A DNA stretch of 64,000 nt. It comes from Whalleya microplaca (lineage: Eukaryota > Ascomycota > Sordariomycetes > Xylariales > Xylariaceae). Of this stretch, positions 34,061-44,942 are shown in pieces; the first letter of the stretch is position 1, and each line of letters starts with the position of its first letter. The DNA lies in assembly GCA_022497155.1 (NCBI GenBank), contig MU385787.1, positions 98,369 to 162,368 of the forward strand, given 5' to 3'. A model generated the notes under the pieces. The model was not told the DNA's origin. It searched no databases and saw only the letters and a program-made list of their open reading frames with translations. Made by a program: the position numbers and the translations under genes.

Positions 34061-35430
34061 GGTGGGCGGCTGGCGGTCGATGTTCTCTCTTTCGGTGTTG
34101 TTGGAAGTTTCGCTCAAAGGGAATCTACTTTGTAGGTAATAAGTTGAAGTGGAGAGAAAAAAATCACCCTCACTCGTCCACGTAAGCCCGACCTATTCAG
34201 TACATACATGTATGTACCTGTTCAGAGGCAGGTTAGGTACGTTTCTACGTTTCCATGATCATTAGCCCTGCGAGGAAGCGACAGGCGGGGGAGGGCTGCG
34301 TGTCTTACCTTCCTGATGGGCGTCAGCACAGCAGTCGGTGATACCTACTTGCGAAATCGATTTGGATTACAACGGGGGGTCGCGCGCTAGCTGATGTGAC
34401 GGAATCAGGGAGGCAGGGAAGGTCGGCATTAAAGAGGGATGCCCTTTCCCTTTCTAGACCCCGATTTCCTATTCTTAGCCCTGAATTATTAACGCCTTAC
34501 TCGCAGCAACCTCTCCCCCCTCCGACCTTCCAACCTCCAACATCCAACGGAGTTAGGAGAACCAATAGTTGGGACGACACACCGCCACGACTACACAAGA
34601 ACCAAACGGATGGCTGTAAGTTCCGAGCATACACGGCGTGGCGCGTGGAGAATCTTACATTCAGCCACATTTTGACACCCCTGCTGCCCTGACATTTGGA
34701 TCCTGATCGCACTTGGACATGGTGCATGGATGTCGATTGCCCACTCTTTCGGCTTTCTCCTAGCCTGATGCATCAACACGTTGATCAGCCAAATAAATGC
34801 CTCTTCTATCCATTCTGCCATTATATATATCTGTTGTAGGTGCCGCTACGGCCGGTCTAATTATTCTAGAACGTTTTTCGAACGACTTTCTTATATCATA
34901 TACGCCGCTAAGGAATCGGTGCCCACGTGGGATCAACAGCTGAAAGATGTAATACTATCGTCAGCACCTCAGTGACAGGTTGACAGTTAGACTAGACTAG
35001 GTACGCTTGAACTTTAAAGCAAATTGATAATAAAAGTTCTTACGAAAAAAGTGCTCTTTTAATGATCGGCTAAAGCCACCTGTCGCACCAATCAGACCTG
35101 CCCTATTCCCGTGAACATTTGAATACCGAGTACGCATGTAGTCGACACAACCGAACAAACGGTCGATTGACAATGGGGGCAATGCCATGAAGCCGATTGA
35201 TTCCTGGAATTACTTCGGAGCTCAAGAATAACGACTAGTTGAAGGAGTGCCTGTTGGACTCATTATGGTGTACGAAAGCTCTCCAGCTTAGTGCTGACAG
35301 GCAGGGCAGAAATCGTGGACCAATGGAAATACCCGAAAATGGACAATTTTAACCAACAGGCTATCACGAGGCACTAGATGTCGGGTCTACGACTTGTTCA
35401 AGATAAAGACTTGTTTGTTCTATGATGATG
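34061..35430. other. gene-free stretch between DUF7053 and MFS genes
   Basis: The left part should be the promoter of the DUF7053 gene. Open frames of 60-98 codons at 34396-34975 have no motif. No repeat structure is evident. Confidence 0.5.
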
Positions 35431-37289
35431 TTATAAGTCTACGAAAGAATCAGCATTCAATGTTGGAGTCCGACATCCTCCTAAATTAATACACGTATCG
35501 AAAATCGGGGTTCTATTGTACGAGTTGTCAGCAATGCTCATGATCGCCAATGCGGCATTATCACTCACTTCAAAATCGGTCAAGTCAGCACTAATCTCCT
35601 CCACCACTGGATCCTGTTGAGACGAGTTCCCCGCTACAGCCGCGGCCTCTCTCCTCTTGTTCCTCCACACCAATAGGAGTCTCAAGGCCACTGCAATGCA
35701 AATCTGGGCGACTGCACAAGCCAAAATAACTTGGCATCCGGTCGGGTATGTGGGAGCCTCTCGTTCTAAGAATGCGTGAGGCCCGATGATATTCCCAATA
35801 CAATACGCCATGAAGACGATGGCTGTGCCAGTTGTTCTCTTCGTATAACCACCGAGATTGGTGCCCGGCATCTGCATTGCAACAACAAGCGAGGAGACGA
35901 AGCTTCCAGATATATAGTACGCGAACAGAACGCCAACTGGAGCAGTAGCTCGGTCAAGTTTCCATATCAAACATGTTCCGATCACGGTTGGGATTAGATA
36001 AATCATCATGATGATGGTGCGGGAGTTGCGAAGCCGAGAAGCGAGATACGTCCCGGACAGAATGAAGAACACCTGGAACGCGCCTTGAGGAATCCCAAGG
36101 GCAGTTGTTCTGAGAGCATCCTTCACTACTCCCTTGATGATCAGCTTCCCAAAGTTGGCAATCCCTCCGTTGATGACCTCGTTCAGCAGAGTATAGAGAG
36201 TCAAGAGCCATACTTGGGGATCTAACAGGGCCTCTTTGATCTGTGATACCTTGATGTGACGATGGAGGATTCCCGTCCGGCCAAGCTTAGCACGACCAAT
36301 CAAGGTTGCCCTTTCCTGGAGGGTGAACCGCTTTGCCGTGATGATGCTGTCTGGCAGAAAAATAAGTAGGAGTATTCCCCATATGATCGTTATCCCACCG
36401 CAGAGCAGAAAAATAGCCTTCCAGACGGGAAATGTCTTGATCTGCCCAACGGCGTAAAAAAGAATACCACCGATCATGGATCCTACACCGTTGCAGCTGT
36501 AGAAAACGCCAGCACGGAACGGTTGCTGTTCTCTGGTATACCTGCTTTTGTTCAGCATATCGTTAGTCTCGAATTGGCTAGGAGTACTCACCACATGGCC
36601 ACAATCATCATGAAGCAAGGAGTGATAGGAGCCTCGAAGACGCCAAGCAGGAAACGACACGCAGCGAGACCTCCAAAGTTATTTCCTGCTGCCGTACACA
36701 TCAGGACAGTACCCCATGACACTATGCATGCGCCAACTACTTTGGCCATGCGAGTGCGTTGAGCCAAGATGCTCCAGGGGTACTCTGCCACTAGATATGC
36801 TATATAGAAGATGCTGGCAAACCACGAATACTGGTCTTGGCTGATATGCGTGTCGGTGAAGAGATCGAACACGGCGGCATAGCTCATAGCCTGCTTATCG
36901 ATATACTGAAGCGTATAGGTCCCAGCTATTCCATATTCAGGAATTAGAAACTGCTATACTTGGTGGGTTCCGGGAGTCATCGAGAACATACCCGGGAGGG
37001 AATCAAGAGAACATACTTCCAGTCATGGTTCAGGAGTAAATTGCTTCTGAGCCCGACTCAACGGGGAAATGAAACACTCTGAATACTAACCTAAGAGCGG
37101 TAGAAGAACTAAGTCTACCTTGCGGACGAGACTCTTATTCAGCGATTCGTCCGCGAGGAGTTCTTGTACGTATTCATGGCTAAAGTTGTTCTCTTGTAGA
37201 AAAATCTCCGCGTCGTCAAGGTCATGAACCTCCTCGATATCGATCTTTCCCGTCGGGATCTCTTCTTTGGTTTTCTTGTCGACGTCCAT
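35431..37289 (-). CDS. MFS transporter, allantoate permease (Dal5/anion:cation symporter) type, 547 aa
   Basis: Exons 37289-37091, 36925-36592 and 36541-35431 sum to 548 codons. A soluble N-terminus with LQENNFSHEYVQELLADE precedes VDLVLLPLLAGTYTLQYIDKQ, the classic first membrane segment of fungal Dal5-like carriers. SWFASIFYIAYLVAEYP, CRFLLGVFEAPITPCFMMIV and a MFS loop (LAQRTRMAKVVG) follow. The second half has FNGVGSMIGG-like SCNGVGSMIGGILFY, LNEVINGGIANFGKLIIKG and GYTKRTTGTAIVFMAYCIGN. About twelve membrane spans are expected at the plasma membrane, with uptake of a small organic anion such as an allantoate, ureidosuccinate or carboxylate type solute. The C-terminal 45 residues after DLTDFEVSD look unlike the family end and may reflect an unrecognised last intron. 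It is divergent from the esterase gene to its right. Confidence 0.87.
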
Positions 37290-37897
37290 CCTGTAGGTTG
37301 AATTGTAATTTAGGAGGATGGTCTCTAGCTGAAAGTATTAACAATTCGGAACAGATGAGAACCATTTCCATCTTTCAATTCCGAAGGGGACGACACGTAA
37401 ATACACCATATCATATCTATCTATCTGTCTATCTTGAACTGCTCTAGATACTACTAACCCCGTCGGGAGATGCTGCCGATATCTGCGGGTCGGTTGTCCA
37501 AGCCCCATCTACCCCATGTTTTCCAAGATACTGAGTACGTAATTAGTACAGAAGCCAATCGTGATTTGCATTATTATCATAGGCTGTTCTATCTATTGAC
37601 TAGCAGCTATCAATTAGTTGGTAGCCTGGCTTCCTTACAAGTTATCCCCCATCATCGCCCCACCGGTGCCGGCCGAAGATAAACTTCCGCGACACAGGCG
37701 GCCATGCCTCGGATCTCCGTCTTCGCACATCTTCTCCGCCTTAGAGATTGGTAGCGATTGGTAATATCAGGAGTCAAGCCATTGACTAAGAGCTATATTC
37801 AACCTCAATTATATGCTATTTGAATCAAATTCTTGCCAATTTGCTCGGATTGTCAGTGTATCCAAACTCCTATGCCTAAACATCTCTGTTCCAAGCG
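37290..37897. promoter_or_regulatory. shared divergent promoter region, MFS transporter / carboxylesterase
   Basis: A 608-bp interval separates the two start codons, which point away from each other, so both promoters must lie here. A short CTAT/CTGT run (about 37414-37432) is present. I cannot identify specific factor sites with confidence. Confidence 0.6.
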
Positions 37898-39599
37898 ATG
37901 GCGGTAGAAGAGAATACACCGGCGCGACCCAAAGTGACCCTCGCACAGGGGACTGTGGTAGGCATACAGCAACAAGATGCATACCCTAAGCCCGTCGATG
38001 CGTTCTTAGGAATCCCTTACGCGCTCCCGCCGACGGGAGATCGGCGGTTCCGGCCGCCAGAGAGAGTTCTACCGTCAACCGACATCATTGACGCATCTAA
38101 GTTCGGACCACGAGCACCGGCAAAGCTGTTCATTGTCAAAGGGCCAAAGCTCAAGGAGAGCGAGGACTGTCTCACTGTCAATGTGTTTCGTCAGACAGGG
38201 ACTGGGAGCCCAGGTTCTAAGTCTATACCAGTCGGCATTTATTTCCATGGTGGCGCGTTCAATCGTGGCAATGCGGCTACGCATGACAGTGCATCGATGG
38301 TTGGCTGGTCTGCCGAACCTTTGATTGTTGTCTCCTGTGGATACCGTATTGGCGCACTTGGTTTCTTGCCCTCGAAGCTTAGTGCCAAGGAGGGATCGCT
38401 TAACCTGGGACTAAAAGATCAGATACTTGTCATGGAATGGGTACAAGACAATATCGAGAAATTTGGAGGTGACAAGAATAATGTTACGATCTTCGGCCTT
38501 TCTGCTGGGGCTCACTCGGTATGTTCCCCTATCCTAATTAGTACATGTCTAGAATCGCTGCTCATTAACCAAGATCGGTCACCACCTCCTCAACTTTGAC
38601 GAGGGGAAGGCTCCGCTCTTCCATAGAGCGATAATGGAGTCAGGTGCTCCGACCTCACGTGCTGTTCGCCATTACGATGCCGAGATCCACGAACAGCAGT
38701 TCCAAGACTTCCTGGAAGCAGTGGGCTGTCCCAAAGACAAGCCAGAGTCAGAGATATTCCCCTTTCTACGGTCACTGCCGACCTCTGTGATTGCCGACGC
38801 CCAAACTAAAGTATTCTATAATTACAACCCGAGTCTGCGCTGGGCATTCCAGCCCGTCATCGACGGGGAGATCATACGGGACCGGCCAATCGACGCGTGG
38901 CGCAACGGGAAATGGCACAAGGTGCCTATCATGACGGGCTTCAACGGAAACGAGGGCTCGCTATACGTGCCGAAGGCCATGTCGAAGGCGTCTGAATTCA
39001 CAGATTTCTTCCACACGCTGTTGCCACAGCTGACACAGGAGGACCTGGACACGATCAATGCCCTGTATCCCGACCCGGAGACCGTGCCAGACTCCATCTA
39101 CAAAGAGGACCGCCTGAGCTACGGCGTCGGACCCCAGTACAAGCGCATCGAGGCAGCGTACGCCCACTACGCCTACGTCGCCCCCGTCCGCCAGACCGCG
39201 CACTTTGCGGGCCCGCACGTGCCGGTCTATCTCTACCACTGGGCCGCGATCAGCAGCGTCGTCGGCGGCGCCAGCCACGGCGACAACATGGCGTACGAGG
39301 TCCGCGAGAAGGCCGTCTGCGAGAAGTCCAAGGCGCAGGACGAGCTCGCGGGCGTGCTGCACGCCTATATCACGAGCTTCATCTGCACGGGGGACCCGAA
39401 TAAGATCCCCGGCAGCTACGAGAGCAGGCCGGAGTGGGTCCCGCACCAAGGGGCCGAGCCCAAGAAGATCGTCTTTGGCTTGGGTAATGAGGAGTTGATA
39501 GGGGGCGGTGTTGGCGTTCCTGCTACAGTAGAGGACGATACGTGGACAAAGAAGGAAAGTGACTTTTGGTGGGATAAGGTCGAAATTTCACAGCAGTGA
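37898..39599 (+). CDS. type B carboxylesterase, 548 aa
   Basis: This is a serine hydrolase of the alpha/beta-hydrolase carboxylesterase family. Exons 37898-38518 and 38574-39599 total 549 codons; the intron falls right after the nucleophile motif. Visible are DAFLGIPYALPPTGDRRFRPP, the oxyanion segment YFHGGAFNRG, the nucleophile elbow FGLSAGAHS (G-x-S-x-G), RAIMESGAP, the acid residue in GFNGNEGS and the histidine in GGASHGDNMAYEV. The length is normal. No signal peptide is present, so the enzyme is probably cytosolic. Substrate is unknown. The 3' third (39100-39470) is strongly GC-rich at third positions, which explains the long shadow frames opposite. Its head-to-head arrangement with a permease suggests uptake and hydrolysis of one ester-type nutrient; this is inference. 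Confidence 0.9.
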
Positions 39600-40131
39600 T
39601 AGTAGTATAAACCACCATGTTACATATCATGTCACTAAGAATATCCCGCAAAATTATGGGTGTCTGTTGAGGTGAGTGGAATAGGTCCCTCTCGGGACTT
39701 GCAAAATACCAGTCGTATGAAGCCCCTCGAGAACTGATGTATAAACCACTTGCGTTTAGCATTTGGGAGTTGAGGTTTGCGACCAGAAATTTAAAACCAT
39801 GTTTCTCTCAGAAGAAACATCACCAAGGGACTGTTTAGGTGCCTCACGATTGGTCTACGCCAAAGCGGGGAAAACGCATGATGTTATGATCGAAGCTTGC
39901 ATTTCGAATGATATAAATGGCCCTTGAAGCAATACTATGCAGTTGACTTAAGACGGCCAACCTGATCACGTGTAACCCTTATACAGTTACTGTGGTTGGT
40001 AATGTTCCCCATCCCCTTAGGCATCAACAGCCAGACGACGTAAAGAAAACCCTACCTTTCCTATACATAGACTGATCTTCCTAGATTAACAACGATCCCG
40101 CTATAGTCGAGTCCTCCTTCTCGCTCGAATA
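39600..40131. other. gene-free stretch upstream of the HET gene
   Basis: It holds the 3' region of the esterase and the promoter of the HET gene. Nothing else is recognised. Confidence 0.5.
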
Positions 40132-42189
40132 ATGTCTATTGTTTATCACAATTTAAACCGACAGAGGAAAGAGATCAGATTATTACAGCTTTATCCCGCC
40201 CAAGACCCGAAGCAGGCTCGAATCCCGACATGTCGATTAATCCAGGGTTGCGCATTGGGGACCTCACGATATACTGCCCTTTCTTACGCCTGGGGAAATC
40301 CCGAGAGAAACCGCATCATCGTAGTAGATGATCTTCCCATCCGGATTCCGCAAAATCTATTCGATGCCCTGATCGGCCTACGTCCTAGAAACGAACCACC
40401 CATTATGATATGGATCGACTTCCTTTGCATCGACCAGGAGAACGACGAAGAAAAAAGTTGGCAAGTAGGGCTTATGAAAGATATCTATTCCCGGGCGGAA
40501 GAAGTACTTGCCTGGCTTGGACCCGGCGACGCAGAAACTGAGCGTACTATCAAATATTTGGATATATTTGGTAAAAAGGCTGAGGCCTGCGAGTTTCATG
40601 TCAATACGCACGTTGCCGATATAGTATGGAGCGCTTTAGCCAACAAGGGTTCTCCATCTATGCGTGAGCCTAGGCCATTTGAGTCTCGTGCAGATATGTC
40701 GGAGTGGTTCCAACGTGCGTTAGGTCTGCGCCATGAGAATCAATTGACAGATCTTTTTCACACAATCAGTGGTTGGCATTCAAAAGCAAACCTCTTGCCA
40801 GTCCCCGGAATGAAGAGTCTATTCGAGCGCGCCTGGTGGGGAAGGGTGTGGGTCCTTCAAGAGATTGCCGTGTCGGAGAGAGCAGAATTCATCTGCGGAT
40901 CTGTGAGAATTTCTCGATGTCGATTATGCGCTGCTTTCAACGCTTTTGCAGCTTTCCGGGCTCTCCTAAATGATAGAATGGCCGCCACTGGCGATGACCT
41001 GTCTTTGAAGAAGTATCACACGGAAATTATGATCAATCTTTTTCACTATCGACCGCTGATTATGACAAATGCTTGGAGAATTCACCAAGTAGGTCAATTC
41101 ACTTTGATTTGTCTTCTTCACCTCACTTGTGTCGGAAGCATCAATCTTCAGCGACATGGCCCTCACAACCTGGAGTGTGGTGACCCACGTGATAGAATCT
41201 TCGCCCTGCTAGGTATAGCATCAGACCGAGAGGAGCTACAGAGGAAAGGAGTCTACCCAGATTACCGAAAATCCTGCCAAGAAGTGTATACTTTGGCTAC
41301 AGCTGTTATGCTTCAACAGGGTCATTTGACACTCCTGTCTCTTGTTCAATATCCTAAAATTCAGAACAGCTTGCCTTCTTGGGTTCCAGATTGGTCCAGG
41401 TCGGCGACAAATCCGCTACAAACTCCCAAGGATGACCATATCACTATGGAACCAGAGTTTCATGCCTCTGGTAATATCAGAGGCTTTCAGCATATCGTCT
41501 TTAACATGCAAGATTCGGACATTCAAACCCTTTCCCTTAGTGGCTATGTCTACGATGATATTTACGAAATTGGAAGCTTTCCCCGTAGACAGTCCAGTAA
41601 AGAAGTTCCTATCTTGGAAACCTTCTCGTGGCCGCGAGAATGGCTGGTCGAAATTCTGCGATTAACATACCAGACCAAGCATAATTTCCCAACGTTTGAT
41701 GAACGGCTCCAAGCAGTAGCCAGGACCTTGGTAGGTGGAGTGGTATTTGTCGGAAGCCAACAAACTGCCAGGGTTGGGGATAGTCGCTTCGATGAAGCTG
41801 CTTTTCTCCTCCGGCGCAGCATGAATCTTATCAAGGACAGGTACATCAAGTCCGAAGCCCAGGAATTTCTGGCAAATAAGGAGCTTCAGAAGAAATTCCA
41901 ACGTATGAGCCAGGAAAACACGTTGTTGCCAGCACGTATACAGAATGAAATAATTGGGAAATCTCTAGGACGGTTGCCATTCATCACTAGCAAGGGCCAT
42001 TTGGGCCTCAGCCAAGAGTACATACGGAAAGGAGATCATGTTGTCATAATCAGAGGTGCCCAAGTTCCTTATATACTCCGTCAGAAGCCAAGGAGAGCAT
42101 ACCGACTCGTAAGCGAGGCTTATGTTGATGGGATTATGGATGGTGAAGTTGCCCAAGACTCCAATTTTACGAAAGTTGATATAATGTAG
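40132..42189 (+). CDS. HET-domain protein, intact, 685 aa
   Basis: Heterokaryon incompatibility (HET) proteins mediate self/non-self recognition and programmed cell death after hyphal fusion. This single-exon frame has the complete domain at residues 45-250: YTALSYAWGNPER, PQNLFDALIGLR, IMIWIDFLCIDQEND, EKSWQVGLMKDIYSRAEEVL, AWLGPGD, and AWWGRVWVLQEIAVSERAEF. It continues with CGDPRDRIFALLGIASD and YPDYRKSCQEVYTLAT, which are standard in the larger HET family, and LPSWVPDWSR. The C-terminal 250 residues are variable, ending in a beta-rich block with GDHVVIIRGAQVPYILR. No partner domain (NACHT, ankyrin, WD40) is fused. It differs from the broken HET copy at 9.9-11.9 kb in architecture, so the two are not recent duplicates. 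Confidence 0.93.
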   Translation: MSIVYHNLNRQRKEIRLLQLYPAQDPKQARIPTCRLIQGCALGTSRYTALSYAWGNPERNRIIVVDDLPIRIPQNLFDALIGLRPRNEPPIMIWIDFLCIDQENDEEKSWQVGLMKDIYSRAEEVLAWLGPGDAETERTIKYLDIFGKKAEACEFHVNTHVADIVWSALANKGSPSMREPRPFESRADMSEWFQRALGLRHENQLTDLFHTISGWHSKANLLPVPGMKSLFERAWWGRVWVLQEIAVSERAEFICGSVRISRCRLCAAFNAFAAFRALLNDRMAATGDDLSLKKYHTEIMINLFHYRPLIMTNAWRIHQVGQFTLICLLHLTCVGSINLQRHGPHNLECGDPRDRIFALLGIASDREELQRKGVYPDYRKSCQEVYTLATAVMLQQGHLTLLSLVQYPKIQNSLPSWVPDWSRSATNPLQTPKDDHITMEPEFHASGNIRGFQHIVFNMQDSDIQTLSLSGYVYDDIYEIGSFPRRQSSKEVPILETFSWPREWLVEILRLTYQTKHNFPTFDERLQAVARTLVGGVVFVGSQQTARVGDSRFDEAAFLLRRSMNLIKDRYIKSEAQEFLANKELQKKFQRMSQENTLLPARIQNEIIGKSLGRLPFITSKGHLGLSQEYIRKGDHVVIIRGAQVPYILRQKPRRAYRLVSEAYVDGIMDGEVAQDSNFTKVDIM

Positions 42190-42220
42190 CTTAATTGCAA
42201 ATGAGCCAATTGTACCTATT

Positions 42221-42257
42221 TGTCACAAGGGCTCATGACCAAATGGTCCGTGTGACA
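42221..42257 (-). mobile_element. 37-bp miniature LTR derivative, family B (TSD CTATT)
   Basis: It is bounded by TGTCAC and GTGACA and flanked by the perfect direct repeat CTATT (42216-42220 and 42258-42262). Its first 16 bases match one end of the 166-bp element at 53407-53572, and its last 21 match the other end. The middle, about 129 bp, is missing. It lies just 32 bp after the HET gene stop codon. Confidence 0.85.
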
Positions 42258-42607
42258 CTATTACAGGGTCATAATCATCACACGTAAGGAGGCCAACTCT
42301 CAACGGTGACTTTTACAGCGATGATAACCTTAAGGAGGTTTATATTAGCCCTGGTTTACCCATTCCTCTTCCAGTTGGGAGTAATTGATGAGCTAAGGAT
42401 TGCGCCTCCGCTGTGCCTCAGCTGTGCCATCATCCCGCTCTAGTTCTTCAGTTTCTCACTTCTCACTTTCTCTCTTTTGATCACAGGGCTAACAACACTT
42501 TGGATTCTATGAGCATCTCCAAACGCTATTGTTCAGGTCGAAATATCGAGGGATTAGTTATAGGAAGTCTTGAAATGTGCCAAGTGGATGTACGATGAAG
42601 TTGTAAA

Positions 42608-42765
42608 TGTCAATATGGGACAAAGTAATGAGGAGTATAGTGAATTGATTAGTGCAAGGTGAAGCTATAGGAAGGTGGCTCTGCCACCTTATATATACAT
42701 GTATAGGCGGATCGGCCATACGTAGGCCCGTACCATCCTCAGCTCTATAGGGCGTATATTTAACA
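42608..42765 (+). mobile_element. solo LTR, family A copy 3 (158 bp, TSD GTAAA)
   Basis: It starts TGTCAATATGGG and ends TTTAACA, with the direct repeat GTAAA on both sides (42603-42607 and 42766-42770). It is opposite in orientation to the two identical copies at 25176 and 53923. It differs from them at roughly ten positions, including small indels near its 3' end, so it is older. Confidence 0.9.
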
Positions 42766-42770
42766 GTAAA

Positions 42771-43256
42771 CGGTATCGTAAATGAGCATATATGTATGGA
42801 AACTCACTGTCATGGCAAGCCCGTTCCTTACATAAACTAGTCATTATTGGAAATAACTGTAGATTACTTTCCACATGTTATACCTCACCTATGAATCTAT
42901 CTAGAGACTTTTCTTTAGGCCTCATGGATAATTAGACATTCCATATGTAATCTTAGAATGACCAATACGTTACCACGCACTAAGATTGGAATCACAAGTA
43001 GAGCAAAGTCCATGTTGGAATATACAGCTGCCAGAGATTGAATTGTATCAATACTGGAAATATTGACCTGTGACTAGTGCATTCTGTTGTCCTCCGCAAC
43101 CTCCTATACTTATTAAGAGCACAAACGAAGACCTCCCTCCAAACGGAAACAGATCCAGGCAGTAGTTACATGAAGCCAGTCATCCTTGTCATCTACCATC
43201 AAGTAGTATACCTAGTCTAGACCAGAACCAGCGACACGTTTGCGTGGAAAGCGTGG
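42771..43256. other. gene-free stretch
   Basis: No gene or repeat recognised between the solo LTR and the 2EXR gene. Confidence 0.5.
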
Positions 43257-44003
43257 CTAGAAGCTCTTCGCTTTGTGCAATTTTTTCACTCTAGGTAGAG
43301 AACGTGCGTGCGACCGTGTCACTATCCTCCGGGGCTCCCTGAGAATTGGAACATTGAACGGCCTCTGTTTCTCTCGAGATGCCTTTCTGCTGGAAGTCAG
43401 GTAAATGCGCATGGAGCGACCACGGCTCGTTATCCAGACTTCCTCCACATTTTGCGCCCAGAGATACAGCCAATCCGGCTCGGATGTAACAAGCCTCTGG
43501 GCTCTATATGAGGCTCTATGATAGATGCGTTGGGCCCTATCTCGATAATATTTGGTGTCCAGAACTGCTATTCGACGAATCTTATTCTTGCTGAACTCGT
43601 TGATCCTTCGGCATATCGGCGATAGAGGTGTTCTGCTAAAATCGTAGCGTGAAGGCGTACATGGACCGATCGCGGACCACTCATTCCATAACCCAATGTG
43701 AATAATGTCATTCTCAAACGAGAGGATAGGGCCTGGGTAACGGACCACACTTGGTTGAAGTCGGCAGTTAAGCAAGTGATTACCTATCAGCCTCTGATAG
43801 AACTTTTCGGTAGATTGCTTCGAGCGACGGCAAACCAAGAAAAGAACAGGACAAGGGGCATATGTGACCTTTCTGAGAAGATTCGTGCGGACAAGGCGAT
43901 CTTGACCTCGTACAGCAAGCTCCCAGATTGTCATCTGGAGCTCCAGAGGGAGTCTCAGGAACTGGGGGAAGTCCTTCGGAACCACTCCAGTGTTCGTCTC
44001 CAT
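43257..44003 (-). CDS. 2EXR-type protein, 248 aa
   Basis: Single-exon frame. The N-terminus has FPQFLRLPLELQMTIWELAV, the F-box-like 2EXR signature (F-x2-F-x-L-P-x-E-L-x2-I-W), common in expanded fungal families of unknown role. It is followed by PVLFLVCRRSKQSTEKFYQR, SFENDIIHIG and the central IRRIAVLDTKYYRD strand; a WLYLWAQNVEEVWI block follows. The tail is very basic (RSHARSLPRVKKLHKAKSF). The length is normal for the family. Some 2EXR genes lie near HET genes, as here, but a functional link is not established. Confidence 0.8.
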   Translation of the reverse strand: METNTGVVPKDFPQFLRLPLELQMTIWELAVRGQDRLVRTNLLRKVTYAPCPVLFLVCRRSKQSTEKFYQRLIGNHLLNCRLQPSVVRYPGPILSFENDIIHIGLWNEWSAIGPCTPSRYDFSRTPLSPICRRINEFSKNKIRRIAVLDTKYYRDRAQRIYHRASYRAQRLVTSEPDWLYLWAQNVEEVWITSRGRSMRIYLTSSRKASREKQRPFNVPILREPRRIVTRSHARSLPRVKKLHKAKSF

Positions 44004-44942
44004 CTTGGTTGCCTACCTCTATTGAAGTCAGTTGCCGAATTGAGACTGTGGAGATGGAGTGACACACTAAAGGAAGATTCGACTAGTAATATGGAGGAAT
44101 GAATGTGAGAAATGGACTTCAAATTATTTAGCTTACCTCGAAAAGGCAACCGATTCCTAGTCTCAAGACTCGTAACAGCAGCGCTAGGTGTTGACGTGGG
44201 AATCAGGTTGCTGATGTGTCACGTATCGGTACCAAAGTGTGACTGGGAGTAGTGCCAATGCTTGATTTGACTAGGCGCGTCAGAAACCTTGTAAAGGACC
44301 AGAGGGGCAATGCAGCCTTTTGGAGTAGAATATCGAGACAAACACGGTAGCGCGACGGTGTTGCCAAGTGAGAGAATGACTTTTCAATTTAGTGGCAGGA
44401 ATTTGGAAGCTACGCCGATTTTTAGGCTAGTAGGGTACTTTGGCGACGAGTGCTCGGGCAAGCAACAGGTGCTGAGGCAGGAAGAAGAACCAATGGAGGA
44501 AGAGTAGGTACTCCTTTGCCATATGCAAATATATAATAAATATGTTAGTATCAGAAGAAAGCCATGTCTCTTGCCATATCGCTTATATGGAAGGGCAAGC
44601 ATCGGTACTAACGAACAACCCGAAGTTTTTCATTCGGAATAGTTTCAAGATACATGCAACTCCCTCTCTGGGCTCCCCTGGTGATCACATCCACACCCAA
44701 TCGTATTAGAGTGACTTATCAGAATACATACAAATTCAAGGTCATAAAGGTAGAAGCGGCCCCGTATACTGATGATATAGGTGCGAAATAAATACATTGA
44801 TGACACCTCGCCCATGGCCTATATTTATCTACCTCTACAGAAATTTGTTTTCCACACACAGCGCCATCTACTCCGGTCTTCCCATCCAACCCCCAACTCC
44901 AGATACAGACAATTTGGCGGTCTTAGTGCTACACTTGCCCTT
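44004..44942. other. gene-free stretch between 2EXR and GH55 genes
   Basis: It includes the promoter of the 2EXR gene and the 3' region of the GH55 gene. Short open frames at 44310 and 44781 have no motif. Confidence 0.5.

Noticed and set aside
38961..39498. Long frames opposite and alongside the esterase (97-162 codons)
   Set aside because: They arise from high GC at third codon positions; the esterase frame carries the catalytic residues.
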